Below are positions 1 to 11,410 of a stretch of 64,000 nt of DNA, one piece after another (the stretch's first letter is position 1; each line of letters starts with the position of its first letter). A model generated the notes under the pieces. It worked only from the letters and a program-made list of their open reading frames with translations, was not told the DNA's origin and made no database searches. This DNA comes from Hahellaceae bacterium. GTDB lineage: Bacteria > Pseudomonadota > Gammaproteobacteria > Pseudomonadales > Oleiphilaceae. The DNA lies in NCBI GenBank assembly GCA_024234575.1, contig JACKOB010000004.1:558001-622000 (forward strand), given 5' to 3'. Both the position numbers and the translations under genes were made by a program.

Positions 1-2038
1 CAGAAAATGATTGAAAGTGTTGCTGCGCCAACAGTGTCGTGGGTGCCAGCACGGCAACCTGTTTACCGGAGTATGCCGCCAGGAAAGCTGCCCGCATGGC
101 CACTTCTGTTTTACCAAAGCCGACATCTCCACAAACTAGGCGATCCATGCATTTCGTGGACAGCATATCTTTCTCGACAGCCTCTATCGCTGCCATCTGG
201 TCCGGTGTCTCTTCAAAAGGGAAGTTTTGGCAAAATGCGAAATAGGCATCCTTGGGGTGAGAAAATGCAAAACCCTTTTGTGCATCCCGCTTAGCGTAGA
301 TTTCAAGCAATTCGGCCGCAGTATCTCGTATTTTTTCTAAGGCTTTTTCTTTGGCCGCAGACCACTTATCTGTACCAAGCTTGTGTAACGGGGCAAGGTT
401 GTTATCTGTGCCGCTATATCGAGAGATGAGATGAAGGGATGTTACGGGTACGTAGAGCTTTGCTTCATCTGCATAGACCAAAGTAAGAAATTCGTTGGTT
501 TGACCGTCGATGTCCAGGCATTGCAACCCTTGGTATCGACCTACCCCGTGATCGATATGTACGACAGGAGAGCCAATAGTAAGTTCCGTCAGGCTTTTAA
601 AGATAGACTCGGTATTATCTTGCGTTTTTCTGCGCCGGCTTTGCGCAACGCGATGGCCATAAAGAGACGCCTCTGACAATACAGTAAGTTTGGCGTGAGG
701 TGATTTAAAGCTGTTAACAATAAATCCGGTGCAAATATGGATATCTGACGTTGAACGGCTATCAAGAAACTCTTGCCAGTTCGCAACAGGCGCTACCTGG
801 ATGGCGTGGTCTTTCAAAAGGTCGCTGATGACTTCGCGCCGGCCGGTTGACTCGGCACAAATCAATATCTTTGCGTTTTTGGCTTCTGCGTGTGTTGACT
901 CGATAAGTGTCTTTAGACGTATTAGGGGGTCTTTCAGACGGGAGTCTATGGTAATATCGGTAATCGTTTTGATGGCCGGATTTTCGATGCGGTCTTCAGA
1001 AGCCGTCGAGGTTTGCTTTATCTGTGGGAAAGCCTTTAATCGAGCAAAAAACTCATCAACACTAAAGAAAAGAGAGGCGGGCGGCAAAAGTGGGCGCATA
1101 CGATCATGTCTGCGCTCTTCAAATCGTTCACCTGCTTCTAGCCAGAAATGTTGGGCGGCTTCGTAAACGCCTTCTTGAATGACTGCGGTTGTAGTCTTTG
1201 GCAAATAGTCAAACAGGGTGGCCATATTGTCGAAAAATAATGGCAGATAGTATTCTATCCCCGGAGGGCGGATACCTGAACTGACGTCCTGAAAAATAGA
1301 AGATTCTTTTGGCGCATTTGGAAAATGACTGATCCATTGCGTTTTAAATTTCGAGCGCGCAGTAGCCTCCCAGGGGAATTCTGTTGCCGGGAGTAGCTTG
1401 ATCTCTTCAACTTTCTCGATAGAGCGCTGGGTTTCAGGGTCAAAGGTGCGTAGCGTCTCAATTTCGTCATCAAAAAGTTCGATGCGAAAAGGCAGGTCGC
1501 TACCCATAGGAAAAATATCAAGAATGGAGCCTCGTTGCGCATACTCTCCATGCTCGAATACTGTTTCCGTATGTCGGTATCCCGCTGTCTCAAGCTGTTG
1601 CTTATAGGGTTCCAGTCGTAGTTTCTCTCCTACCTTTAATAGTAGGGAAAAGCCATGCAAGTGTTCTTGGGGCGGTAACAGGTGTAGGGCGGTAGAAATA
1701 GGGATAATGAGCAACCCGCTGTCGGTATTAGTGATTGTCGAAAGCGTATGAATTCGTTGCGAAATGATATCCTGATGCGGTGAAAACAAATCATAAGGAA
1801 GCGTTTCCCAATCAGGTAGTGCAAGTATTTCCAGGCCTGGAGAGGCGAAAAAGCGTATTTCATTTTCAAGCTGCAAAGCGCTTTCAGTATCTTTCGTAAA
1901 AACCACCACAAACTGGTTGTGTTTGCTTAGCGTCTCTGCAAGCGCGGCGGCAAATGCAGTGCCTGTCACATCCGGCCAAATAACTTTATCTGCGGCCTTT
2001 GTCGTAAATGGTAATGAAAAAAGAGGTCCGTTGTTCAT
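1..2038 (-). CDS. mfd: Transcription-repair coupling factor Mfd (5' part, cut by window edge)
   Basis: This is the ATP-dependent DNA translocase that removes stalled RNA polymerase at lesions and recruits UvrA. Reading the minus strand from ATG at 2038 gives one uninterrupted frame of 679 codons to the window edge. The N-terminal part has the UvrB-like start expected of Mfd (LPDWETLPYDLFSPH). It is followed by the RNA-polymerase-interacting region and the start of the translocase, with Walker A GDVGFGKTEVA around residue 639 and APTTLLAQQHF after it. The remaining helicase motifs and the C-terminal domain lie outside the window. I see no strong Shine-Dalgarno sequence, so the start rests on homology to the usual Mfd N-terminus. 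It diverges from the GAPDH gene. Confidence 0.95.
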   Translation of the reverse strand, partial: MNNGPLFSLPFTTKAADKVIWPDVTGTAFAAALAETLSKHNQFVVVFTKDTESALQLENEIRFFASPGLEILALPDWETLPYDLFSPHQDIISQRIHTLSTITNTDSGLLIIPISTALHLLPPQEHLHGFSLLLKVGEKLRLEPYKQQLETAGYRHTETVFEHGEYAQRGSILDIFPMGSDLPFRIELFDDEIETLRTFDPETQRSIEKVEEIKLLPATEFPWEATARSKFKTQWISHFPNAPKESSIFQDVSSGIRPPGIEYYLPLFFDNMATLFDYLPKTTTAVIQEGVYEAAQHFWLEAGERFEERRHDRMRPLLPPASLFFSVDEFFARLKAFPQIKQTSTASEDRIENPAIKTITDITIDSRLKDPLIRLKTLIESTHAEAKNAKILICAESTGRREVISDLLKDHAIQVAPVANWQEFLDSRSTSDIHICTGFIVNSFKSPHAKLTVLSEASLYGHRVAQSRRRKTQDNTESIFKSLTELTIGSPVVHIDHGVGRYQGLQCLDIDGQTNEFLTLVYADEAKLYVPVTSLHLISRYSGTDNNLAPLHKLGTDKWSAAKEKALEKIRDTAAELLEIYAKRDAQKGFAFSHPKDAYFAFCQNFPFEETPDQMAAIEAVEKDMLSTKCMDRLVCGDVGFGKTEVAMRAAFLAAYSGKQVAVLAPTTLLAQQHFQSFS

Positions 2039-2300
2039 TGGCTTTGGGTGTCACAATAAGTAGATGAGTCAGGGCACCGATAGCTTTTTTCGATTTGCTG
2101 AGCAAATACATTCTCGCCTATCTGCTAAGTAGTCAGTGCATCTAAAATTGTGGGCTATGGTAATGCTTAATCATTAACAAGTCACACCAGAGTCGCTTAC
2201 GGATCGTGTCTCATGCGCAGAATAAGCAGGGGGCGGGCATGGCCTAACCCGTAATTATGGGTTTCTTAGTGTCGAAACTGTGGTGAAGTGTGGGTTTTTT

Positions 2301-2312
2301 GCAATATATTGC
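2301..2312. promoter_or_regulatory. Perfect palindrome GCAATATATTGC upstream of the GAPDH promoter
   Basis: A 12-base perfect palindrome ends ten bases before the -35 hexamer of the putative GAPDH promoter. Its position suits a dimeric activator or repressor, but I cannot assign a regulator. Short AT-rich palindromes also arise by chance. Confidence 0.35.
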
Positions 2313-2321
2313 ACTGCGGGT

Positions 2322-2350
2322 TTGCCAATAGGCTTAGAGAAAAGGATAAT
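2322..2350 (+). promoter_or_regulatory. Putative sigma-70 promoter of the GAPDH gene
   Basis: TTGCCA (2322-2327) and GATAAT (2345-2350) are separated by exactly 17 bases. Transcription would begin near 2357, about 30 bases before the chosen GTG start. Confidence 0.55.
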
Positions 2351-2387
2351 GTGCGCCTTTTTTAATCGTAGCTGAGAGGTGCCGAAC

Positions 2388-3857
2388 GTGAGCAAGGATA
2401 TCAAAGATACATGCTTTGCAGAGTGGAAAGATCGTGAAACTATTGCTGAAGCGATGATTCCTTTAATCGGTAGGTTGTATCGCCGTAATAATATCGTTAC
2501 ATCTGTCTACGGACGGGCAATCATTAATCAATCTGTGATTGGCATTCTTAAAGCCCACCGATTTGTGCGCCAGGTAGAAGTTACAGAGATGTCTGTGCGT
2601 GACACGTTCCCTGTGCTGCAGATATTAGATAGTTTGAACCTTGGTCATGCGCACATCGACATCGGCAAGCTGGCGGTAAAATATAAGAAGCAAGGTGGTT
2701 CTGGTTCTTTAGAAGACTTTGTTAAAGCCGAGGTTGCGCCAGTCGTTGATAAGTTTGATGCCGAAGATGCACACAACAAAGGCGAAGAGACCAAAGATAT
2801 CGTGTTGTATGGTTTTGGTCGTATCGGTCGTTTGTTGACCAGGATTCTGGTAGAGAAAGCGGGCGGCGGTAATAATCTTCGCTTACGCGCTATAGTTGTG
2901 CGAGATGGCGGTGCAGACAACGATCTCGAAAAGCGCGCAAGCTTGTTGCGTCGAGATTCTGTCCATGGACCATTTAACGGTACTATTTCCGTTGACTCAG
3001 AAAACAAAGCATTGATAGTGAACGGTAACTATATCCAGGTGATTTATTCCGATGGTCCGGACAAAGTCGATTATACGAAATATGGTATTTCCCGTGCGAT
3101 CGTCATTGATAACACCGGAAAGTGGCGTGACGAGAAAGGGTTAGGGTTGCACCTTCAGTCGAAGGGTGTTTCGCGAGTGCTGTTAACTGCTCCGGGCAAA
3201 GGTGATATCAAGAATATCGTTTACGGTATCAATAATGACCTGATTACCGATGCAGACAAAATCGTTTCTGCAGCATCATGTACCACGAATGCAATCACGC
3301 CTGTGTTGAAAGTAGTCCATGACAAATTTGGTGTGGTCAGTGGTCATGTCGAAACTGTTCATGCCTACACCAACGACCAAAACCTGATTGACAACTACCA
3401 TAAAGGCACTCGACGTGGCCGAAGTGCCGCGTTGAACATGGTGTTGACTGAAACCGGTGCAGCAAGTGCAGTGGCAAAAGCATTGCCAGAAATGGCTGGC
3501 CGGCTGACTGGTAATGCGATCAGGGTACCTACGCCAAACGTATCAATGGCTATTCTTAACCTGAATCTGGCGAAAGAAACCAGTCGTGAAGCCCTGAATG
3601 ATTTTCTTAGAGATGTTTCTTTGCACTCTGATTTGCGGCGTCAGATCGATTTCACGAACTCACCAGAAGTCGTTTCATCTGACTTTGTTGGCTCGCGGCA
3701 TGCCGGTATCGTAGATGCCCAGGCAACTATCGTAAGTGGTAATCGAGCAGTGTTGTATGTGTGGTACGACAATGAGGCAGGTTACAGTGCTCAGGTGGTT
3801 CGGGTGGTAAACCAGATGGCGGGTGTTAATTATCCTTCGTTTCCGCAGTCAATGTAG
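2388..3857 (+). CDS. gap: Long-form glyceraldehyde-3-phosphate dehydrogenase
   Basis: Interconverts glyceraldehyde-3-phosphate and 1,3-bisphosphoglycerate using NAD(P). The first ~135 residues are an N-terminal extension typical of the long GAPDH of pseudomonads and marine gammaproteobacteria. A Rossmann fold (YGFGRIGR) follows, then the catalytic motif ASCTTN with Cys at about residue 298, and a normal C-terminal half (WYDNEAGYS). GTG at 2388 is preferred because GAGAGG lies eight bases upstream; an in-frame GTG at 2379 would overlap that ribosome-binding site. The gene stands alone and is followed by a hairpin. The long family is often assigned to the gluconeogenic direction, but direction and cofactor cannot be read from this sequence. 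Confidence 0.92.
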   Translation: MSKDIKDTCFAEWKDRETIAEAMIPLIGRLYRRNNIVTSVYGRAIINQSVIGILKAHRFVRQVEVTEMSVRDTFPVLQILDSLNLGHAHIDIGKLAVKYKKQGGSGSLEDFVKAEVAPVVDKFDAEDAHNKGEETKDIVLYGFGRIGRLLTRILVEKAGGGNNLRLRAIVVRDGGADNDLEKRASLLRRDSVHGPFNGTISVDSENKALIVNGNYIQVIYSDGPDKVDYTKYGISRAIVIDNTGKWRDEKGLGLHLQSKGVSRVLLTAPGKGDIKNIVYGINNDLITDADKIVSAASCTTNAITPVLKVVHDKFGVVSGHVETVHAYTNDQNLIDNYHKGTRRGRSAALNMVLTETGAASAVAKALPEMAGRLTGNAIRVPTPNVSMAILNLNLAKETSREALNDFLRDVSLHSDLRRQIDFTNSPEVVSSDFVGSRHAGIVDAQATIVSGNRAVLYVWYDNEAGYSAQVVRVVNQMAGVNYPSFPQSM

Positions 3858-5535
<1,678 letters not shown>

Positions 5536-5537
5536 TT

Positions 5538-6737
5538 ATGTCATTAAGACAAATCTTAGATAAAATCGAACCCCACTTTGAAAAGGGTGGCAAGTATGAG
5601 AAGTGGTACGCCCTTTATGAAGCGGCGGACACTATTTTCTACACGCCTAAATCTGTTACGTCATCAACGTCGCATGTTCGTGATGGTGTAGATCTTAAGC
5701 GCATAATGATTACTGTTTGGTTTTGTGCGTTTCCAGCGATGTTTTTCGGGATGTATAACGTTGGCTTGCAAGCCAATTCCTATTTGGCGGCAAACTCTCT
5801 GGCGATGAGTGCCGATTGGCACAGCACAATTATCGCGCTGTTGGCAGGAAATGATCCTGGCAGCATTTGGGATAACATGATTTACGGTGCCGTTTATTTC
5901 TTGCCTATATACCTCGTTACCTTTGTGGTTGGTGGGTTTTGGGAAGTATTGTTTGCGATGGTGCGTGGTCATGAAGTTAATGAAGGCTTCTTCGTGACAT
6001 CAATACTTTTTGCGCTGATCTGTCCTCCCACAATTCCATTGTGGCAGGTGGCTCTGGGTATTTCCTTTGGTGTAGTGATTGGTAAAGAAGTGTTTGGCGG
6101 AACTGGCAAAAACTTCCTCAACCCGGCTTTAACCGGAAGGGCATTTTTGTTCTTCGCTTATCCTGCCGAAATTTCTGGAGATACTGTCTGGACAGCTGTT
6201 GATGGCTTCAGCGGTGCGACGGCATTGAGCTTGGGCGCTTCAGGTGGCGTAGAAGCCATTAGCCAGAGCATATCCTGGTTTGATGCTTTCATCGGAACAA
6301 TGCAAGGGTCGGTGGGTGAAACCTCCACTTTAGCTATTCTGATTGGAGGCGCCGTGCTGCTGGTTTCAAAAATAGCATCTTGGCGAATAGTTTCTGGCGT
6401 AATGTTAGGAATGATCGCAACTGCATTTTTGTTTAACGCGATTGGTTCTGAGTCTAATCCGATGTTCGGTGTCCCCCCTCATTGGCATTTCGTTATAGGT
6501 GGTTTCGCTTTCGGGATGATCTTTATGGCAACGGATCCGGTTTCAGCTTCCATGACTAACACTGGGAAGTGGGTATTCGGTGCGCTAATTGGTGTAATGG
6601 TGGTGCTAATAAGGGTTGTAAATCCGGCATTCCCAGAGGGCATGATGTTGGCAATACTGTTTGCCAATCTATTTGCACCTTATATCGACTACGTGGTTAT
6701 TCAAGCCAACATCAAACGGAGGTTAGCACGTGTCTAA
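5538..6737 (+). CDS. nqrB: Na+-translocating NADH:quinone reductase subunit B
   Basis: Large membrane subunit of Na+-NQR, related to RnfD, 399 residues with about ten hydrophobic segments. It carries covalently bound FMN in the family. The attachment motif SGATAL is present, with the flavin-accepting threonine at residue 228. It overlaps nqrC by eight bases, which suggests translational coupling. The ApbE flavin transferase encoded downstream would load this site. Confidence 0.98.
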   Translation: MSLRQILDKIEPHFEKGGKYEKWYALYEAADTIFYTPKSVTSSTSHVRDGVDLKRIMITVWFCAFPAMFFGMYNVGLQANSYLAANSLAMSADWHSTIIALLAGNDPGSIWDNMIYGAVYFLPIYLVTFVVGGFWEVLFAMVRGHEVNEGFFVTSILFALICPPTIPLWQVALGISFGVVIGKEVFGGTGKNFLNPALTGRAFLFFAYPAEISGDTVWTAVDGFSGATALSLGASGGVEAISQSISWFDAFIGTMQGSVGETSTLAILIGGAVLLVSKIASWRIVSGVMLGMIATAFLFNAIGSESNPMFGVPPHWHFVIGGFAFGMIFMATDPVSASMTNTGKWVFGALIGVMVVLIRVVNPAFPEGMMLAILFANLFAPYIDYVVIQANIKRRLARV

Positions 6738-7530
6738 TAAAGAATCTGTTCAAAAAACCATAACCGTTGCTCTGTTGCTATGTATTGTATGCGCGATTGT
6801 TGTTGCCGCATCAGTTGTACTGCTTCGACCTATCCAGGAAAAGAATAAAACGCTTAACCTGAAAATGAATATCCTGGCCGCTGCTGGTATTTTAAAAGAG
6901 GGTGCTTCAAGCGCTGAGATTGAAAAGACTTTTGAGCGGGTAACGCCAAAGTTAATTGATCTTGATAGCGGTGAATATATTGAGCCTGCTGTAGTCGGCA
7001 AACCTTCAGCCATTGCATATGACCAGAAAAGAGGTGCTAAAGATCCTTCGATGTCCTCACTGCTTGATGCCTCAAAGGATATTGCGAGTATTAAGCGTCG
7101 TGAAAAATATGCGAAGGTCTATCTATTAATTGAAAATGGTGTTGTCGAAACAATAGTTCTTCCTGTCCATGGATACGGCTTGTGGTCCACCCTGTATGGC
7201 TTTATTGCCTTGAAGGGGGACGCAAACACAGTTGCAGGTTTAGGGTTTTATCAGCATGCTGAAACACCAGGACTGGGTGGTGAAGTTGATAATCCAAAGT
7301 GGAAGGCTATGTGGCCAGGCAAGCGCGTTTATGACCTGGATGACAGTGGTGAGCCTAAGATTCACCTGGTTAAGGGGGGCGTTGATAACAGCAAGCCGGA
7401 AGCGGTTTACGGCGTAGATGCGTTATCAGGAGCAAGTCTTACCAGCCGCGGTGTGACGAACCTACTTCACTTCTGGTTAGGCGAGATGGGATTCCAAAAA
7501 TATCTGGATCGTGTTCGAAAGGGGGCGTAA
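6730..7530 (+). CDS. nqrC: Na+-translocating NADH:quinone reductase subunit C
   Basis: Membrane-anchored periplasmic subunit with a second covalent FMN. The 266 residues begin with GTG inside the end of nqrB. One N-terminal membrane helix (about 9-30) is followed by the periplasmic FMN-binding domain. The flavinylation motif reads SGASLTS, with the acceptor threonine at residue 238 near the C-terminus. It is a substrate of ApbE encoded four genes on. Confidence 0.98.
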   Translation: MSNKESVQKTITVALLLCIVCAIVVAASVVLLRPIQEKNKTLNLKMNILAAAGILKEGASSAEIEKTFERVTPKLIDLDSGEYIEPAVVGKPSAIAYDQKRGAKDPSMSSLLDASKDIASIKRREKYAKVYLLIENGVVETIVLPVHGYGLWSTLYGFIALKGDANTVAGLGFYQHAETPGLGGEVDNPKWKAMWPGKRVYDLDDSGEPKIHLVKGGVDNSKPEAVYGVDALSGASLTSRGVTNLLHFWLGEMGFQKYLDRVRKGA

Positions 7531-7533
7531 GAA

Positions 7534-8202
7534 ATGTCTAGTGAAATTAGTATAAAGAAAGTTCTTTTCGAGCCGGTAGTCAGTAACAACCCTATTGCAT
7601 TACAAATACTAGGTATTTGTTCTGCATTAGCGGTGACAACCAGTTTGCAGTTGTCGTTGGTTATGGGGCTGGCCGTTAGTTTAGTAACAGCTTTCTCCAG
7701 TGCATCTATTGCGATGATTCGTAAACAAATCCCGACGAGTATTCGAATTATTGTTCAAATGACGATAATCGCGTCGTTGGTAATTGTTGTTGACCAAATA
7801 TTACGTGCTTATGCCTATGAGTTGAGTAAGCAGCTGTCAGTATTTGTTGGCTTAATCATTACTAACTGCATTGTAATGGGGCGTGCAGAAGCGTTCGCCA
7901 TGCAAAACGGACCAGTTGTCAGTTTTATGGACGGCATTGGTAATGGTTTAGGTTATACCGCTATGTTAGTTGCTGTTGCCGTTGTACGAGAATTGCTTGG
8001 CTCAGGGACTTTGTTTGGTATAAACATCATGACAACTATCAACAATGGGGGCTGGTATCAGCCAAACGGTCTATTGCTGTTACCTCCAAGTGCTTTCTTC
8101 TTAATAGGTTTAATCATTTGGGGACTAAGAACCTGGAAGGCTGAACAAAAAGAAGCTCCAGACTATAAGGCGTCAGCACATGTTGTTAAGGAGGCGTTCT
8201 AA
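7534..8202 (+). CDS. nqrD: Na+-translocating NADH:quinone reductase subunit D
   Basis: Integral membrane subunit, 222 residues with about six helices, related to RnfE. The central helices contain conserved [14 protein letters not shown], which includes the cysteine that with NqrE ligates the intramembrane iron centre. Its stop codon shares a base with the ATG of nqrE (TAATG), so the two are translationally coupled. Confidence 0.97.
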   Translation: MSSEISIKKVLFEPVVSNNPIALQILGICSALAVTTSLQLSLVMGLAVSLVTAFSSASIAMIRKQIPTSIRIIVQMTIIASLVIVVDQILRAYAYELSKQLSVFVGLIITNCIVMGRAEAFAMQNGPVVSFMDGIGNGLGYTAMLVAVAVVRELLGSGTLFGINIMTTINNGGWYQPNGLLLLPPSAFFLIGLIIWGLRTWKAEQKEAPDYKASAHVVKEAF

Positions 8203-8813
8203 TGTTCGAACATTATATCAGTCTGTTTGTTAAGGCCGTATTTGTAGAGAATATGGCATTGGCGTTCTTTTTGGGTATGTGCACTTTCCTGGCTCTTTCT
8301 AAAAAAATGGAAGCTGCTGTGGGGCTTGGTATAGCCGTTGTTGTAGTTCTTGGTATTACGGTACCGGTTAATAATCTTATCTATACATCTCTGCTAAAAG
8401 AAGGTGCATTAGCTTGGGCTGGATATCCAGAAGTAGATTTAAGCTTCCTAGGGTTGTTGACCTACATTGGTGTTATTGCGGCAATCGTTCAGATTCTGGA
8501 AATGGTTTTAGATAAGTATTTTCCAGATCTATATAACGCACTGGGTGTTTTTCTTCCGCTTATAACAGTTAACTGCGCGATAATGGGAGCATCTTTATTT
8601 ATGGTTGAGCGTGACTATAACTTTGGAGAGAGTCTTGTTTATGGTGTTGGAGCTGGTACAGGCTGGGCATTAGCAATTATTGCTCTGGCGGGGATTAGAG
8701 AGAAACTAAAGTATAGCGATGTGCCAGAAGGCTTGCGGGGGTTGGGTATTACCTTTATCACTGTTGGTTTAATGTCATTAGGGTTCATGTCTTTCTCAGG
8801 TATATCGCTGTAA
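8202..8813 (+). CDS. nqrE: Na+-translocating NADH:quinone reductase subunit E
   Basis: Integral membrane subunit, 203 residues, about six helices, the partner of NqrD and related to RnfA. The conserved segment VNCAIMGAS carries the cysteine opposite that of NqrD. It starts on the last base of nqrD. A 41-base gap, the largest among the subunit genes, separates it from nqrF. Confidence 0.97.
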   Translation: MFEHYISLFVKAVFVENMALAFFLGMCTFLALSKKMEAAVGLGIAVVVVLGITVPVNNLIYTSLLKEGALAWAGYPEVDLSFLGLLTYIGVIAAIVQILEMVLDKYFPDLYNALGVFLPLITVNCAIMGASLFMVERDYNFGESLVYGVGAGTGWALAIIALAGIREKLKYSDVPEGLRGLGITFITVGLMSLGFMSFSGISL

Positions 8814-8854
8814 AGACCGAAGCTTGCGAAATTAATTAATAACAGGGTTAAAAC

Positions 8855-10081
8855 ATGAATGCAGAAATAATATTAGGCGTTGTCATGTTTACCGTCATCG
8901 TATTGTCTTTGGTGGCAATCATATTGGCGGCCCGGGCGAAGCTCGTTAGTACCGGGGATGTGACAATCGAAGTAAATGAAGAGCCTGATCATACGATCAA
9001 GACTCCTGCAGGCGGAAAACTCCTGCAAACATTGGCCAATGAAGGCGTGTTCTTATCGTCTGCTTGTGGTGGTGGCGGTAGCTGTGCGCAATGTAAATGT
9101 AAGGTTTTTGAGGGCGGTGGATCAATGCTTCCCACAGAACAGGCTCATTTTACTAAGCGTGAAGAACGTGAAGGTTGGCGGTTAGCCTGTCAGGTTCCTG
9201 TAAAACAGGATATGAAAGTTGAAGTGCCAGAAGAAGTTTTTGGCGTTAAGAAATGGGAATGTACTGTACGTTCAAATTATAACGTTGCAACTTTTATTAA
9301 AGAACTCGTTCTTGAGTTGCCAGAAGGTGAAGAAGTAAACTTCCGTGCCGGTGGTTACGTACAGCTGGAAACGCCTGTTCATGAAGTAGACTACAAAGAC
9401 TTTGATATTCAGGAAGAATATCGTGGCGATTGGGATAAGTTTGACCTGTGGCGGTACAAGTCCGTGGTGAAAGAGCCAATTATTCGTGCTTACTCGATGG
9501 CAAACTATCCAGATGAGCGCGGCCTGGTTAAATTCAATATACGAATTGCTACACCACCTCCAGGAACTAATTATCCACCTGGGCAAATGTCATCGTATGT
9601 ATTTAGTTTGAAGCCTGGTGATAAAATTACGGTTTATGGGCCATTTGGTGAGTTCTTCGCCAAGGATACCGATAACGAAATGGTATTTGTTGGTGGTGGT
9701 GCAGGTATGGCTCCAATGCGGTCGCATATCTTTGATCAGCTTAAGCGCATTCACACGAAACGAAAAATGTCTTTTTGGTACGGTGCGAGAAGCCTCAGGG
9801 AGATGTTCTATCAGGATGAGTATGATGCCTTGGCTGCTGACAACGATAATTTTGTATGGCACGTAGCATTATCAGATCCGCAGCCAGAAGATAATTGGTC
9901 TGGCTACACAGGCTTTATTCACAACGTTCTGTATGAGCACTATTTACGTGATCACCCAGCACCAGAAGATTGTGAGTTTTACATGTGTGGACCTCCAATG
10001 ATGAACGCCGCAGTTATTAAGATGCTTAAAGACTTGGGCGTTGAAGATGAAAACATCTTATTGGATGATTTTGGAGGGTAG
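8855..10081 (+). CDS. nqrF: Na+-translocating NADH:quinone reductase subunit F (NADH-oxidising)
   Basis: Entry point for electrons from NADH. The 408 residues comprise an N-terminal membrane helix (about 5-27), a ferredoxin-like [2Fe-2S] domain with Cys71, Cys77, Cys80 and Cys112, an FAD domain with RAYSMA near residue 211, and an NADH domain with GGGAGMAPM near residue 276. The C-terminal aromatic/DDFGG end typical of NqrF is present. All cofactor motifs are intact. ATG at 8855 is preceded by AACAGGG. Confidence 0.98.
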   Translation: MNAEIILGVVMFTVIVLSLVAIILAARAKLVSTGDVTIEVNEEPDHTIKTPAGGKLLQTLANEGVFLSSACGGGGSCAQCKCKVFEGGGSMLPTEQAHFTKREEREGWRLACQVPVKQDMKVEVPEEVFGVKKWECTVRSNYNVATFIKELVLELPEGEEVNFRAGGYVQLETPVHEVDYKDFDIQEEYRGDWDKFDLWRYKSVVKEPIIRAYSMANYPDERGLVKFNIRIATPPPGTNYPPGQMSSYVFSLKPGDKITVYGPFGEFFAKDTDNEMVFVGGGAGMAPMRSHIFDQLKRIHTKRKMSFWYGARSLREMFYQDEYDALAADNDNFVWHVALSDPQPEDNWSGYTGFIHNVLYEHYLRDHPAPEDCEFYMCGPPMMNAAVIKMLKDLGVEDENILLDDFGG

Positions 10082-10092
10082 TTTTCGCTCTA

Positions 10093-11124
10093 ATGAAAGT
10101 TAAGTGCGGATATACCTTTACGGCCACAGCACTGATGTTGATCGTGCTGTGGCTCTCCGGCTGTCAAAGGGGCACGCCACCATTAACAGAGTTGTCGGGC
10201 CCTATCATGGGCACGACCTATCACATAAAGTTTTATCACTCGTCAAACCATTCTGAAGAACAAAAAGTCCAAGCAGCCGTTGTTGGTGCTATGCAGTTAG
10301 TAGATAGCCTAATGTCTACTTATAAAAATTCATCAGAAGTCACACAATTCAATCACTCTGAGCCCGGTAAGTGGGTAAGTTTAAGTCCTGAAACGTTTGA
10401 AGTGGTTGCAAAATCAATGGAAATCGCGAAATTGTCTTCCGGTGCTTTTGATGTGACGGTTGGGCCGCTGGTAAGATCCTGGGGGTTCGGGCCAGACGCA
10501 AGGCCTGTTCGAATTCCTTCAAATGATGCGGTTACTAAGATGTTGCAGAAAACTGGATATCTTAAATTGTCTTTGGACAAGGAACGCACATCTTTAAAAA
10601 AGGAAGATTACGTCGAATTAGATTTGTCGGCGATTGCTAAAGGTTATGCTGTCGACAAGGTTGCGGAAGCGTTAGAGAAGTTTGGCATCTCTAGTTATCT
10701 CGTTGAAATTGGTGGCGAAATAAGAGCATCTGGGAAGAAAGCAAATAATGCAGATTGGATCCTGGCTATTGAATCACCTGTGGATGATATGCGGCAGGTT
10801 TGGAAAAAAATAAGCATTGGTAACAACGCATTAGCGACATCCGGTGATTATAGAAATTACTTTGAAGAAAACGGGGTTAGATATTCTCATACCATCGATC
10901 CTAAAACAGGCTTTCCGGTACAGCATAAATTAACATCGGTGACTGTTTTAAGGCCTGCCTCTGCAGAAGCAGATGCGATGGCAACCATGTTTATGGTGCT
11001 GGGTGAACAAAAAGGATATGAATTGGCTGTGAAAAATAATATCGCAGCATATTTTATCTATAGGAACGGTAATACGTTTGGTGTTAAGTTAACGAAAGAG
11101 TTTGAGCCCTACCTGTTGAATTGA
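10093..11124 (+). CDS. apbE: FAD:protein FMN transferase (ApbE lipoprotein)
   Basis: Transfers FMN from FAD to threonines of NqrB and NqrC on the periplasmic side. The 343 residues begin with a lipoprotein signal whose lipobox LSGC puts the lipidated cysteine at residue 24. The ApbE core shows GPIMGTTYHIKFY, DLSAIAKGYAVD and HTIDPKTG, with a final EADAMATMFMVLG segment. It follows nqrF by 11 bases and ends within the region preceding nqrM, so the operon encodes both the pump and its flavin-loading enzyme. Confidence 0.96.
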   Translation: MKVKCGYTFTATALMLIVLWLSGCQRGTPPLTELSGPIMGTTYHIKFYHSSNHSEEQKVQAAVVGAMQLVDSLMSTYKNSSEVTQFNHSEPGKWVSLSPETFEVVAKSMEIAKLSSGAFDVTVGPLVRSWGFGPDARPVRIPSNDAVTKMLQKTGYLKLSLDKERTSLKKEDYVELDLSAIAKGYAVDKVAEALEKFGISSYLVEIGGEIRASGKKANNADWILAIESPVDDMRQVWKKISIGNNALATSGDYRNYFEENGVRYSHTIDPKTGFPVQHKLTSVTVLRPASAEADAMATMFMVLGEQKGYELAVKNNIAAYFIYRNGNTFGVKLTKEFEPYLLN

Positions 11125-11135
11125 GGGGAAGTAGT

Positions 11136-11375
11136 ATGACTTTATTTCTAGTGATTTTTGCAGTGATGTTTTTAGTGGTTGCCATCATGTCCGTAGGCGT
11201 GTTGATGGGAAGAAAACCCATATCCGGTTCCTGCGGGGGGATGAGCGCATTGGGGATGGAGGTTGCCTGCGATATCTGCGGTGGTGACACATCTAAATGC
11301 GAAAAAGAAAACTCTGAAGATGGTAAGGCCAGCGAAAAATCAGAGAGTCTTTCATATGATGCAACCAAAAATTAA
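11136..11375 (+). CDS. nqrM: Na+-NQR maturation protein NqrM
   Basis: Small protein (79 residues) needed to assemble Na+-NQR, thought to deliver iron to the NqrD/NqrE centre. It has one N-terminal membrane helix (about 2-25) and a cysteine-rich tail with CGG, CDIC and a final KCEKE. Four cysteines are visible, as usual in the family. ATG at 11136 follows GAGGGGAA at good distance; an in-frame TTG at 11121 overlapping apbE is less likely. Confidence 0.95.
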   Translation: MTLFLVIFAVMFLVVAIMSVGVLMGRKPISGSCGGMSALGMEVACDICGGDTSKCEKENSEDGKASEKSESLSYDATKN

Positions 11376-11410
11376 AGAAATAAGACTTTGAAAACGGAGT
11401 ATTAAGTCGA

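Larger units (their letters stand above)
2039..2387. other. Divergent intergenic region between mfd and GAPDH
   Basis: About 350 bases without a gene. The right end holds a good sigma-70-like promoter for GAPDH and a 12-base perfect palindrome (both listed separately). A weak five-base-pair hairpin (AACCC/GGGTT) lies at 2246-2263. I could not settle on a promoter for mfd. Confidence 0.6.

Noticed and set aside
589-1911. Several short minus-strand open frames inside the mfd region that could suggest a broken mfd gene
   Set aside because: Translating from ATG 2038 gives one uninterrupted Mfd frame to the window edge; the short frames are shadows in other frames.
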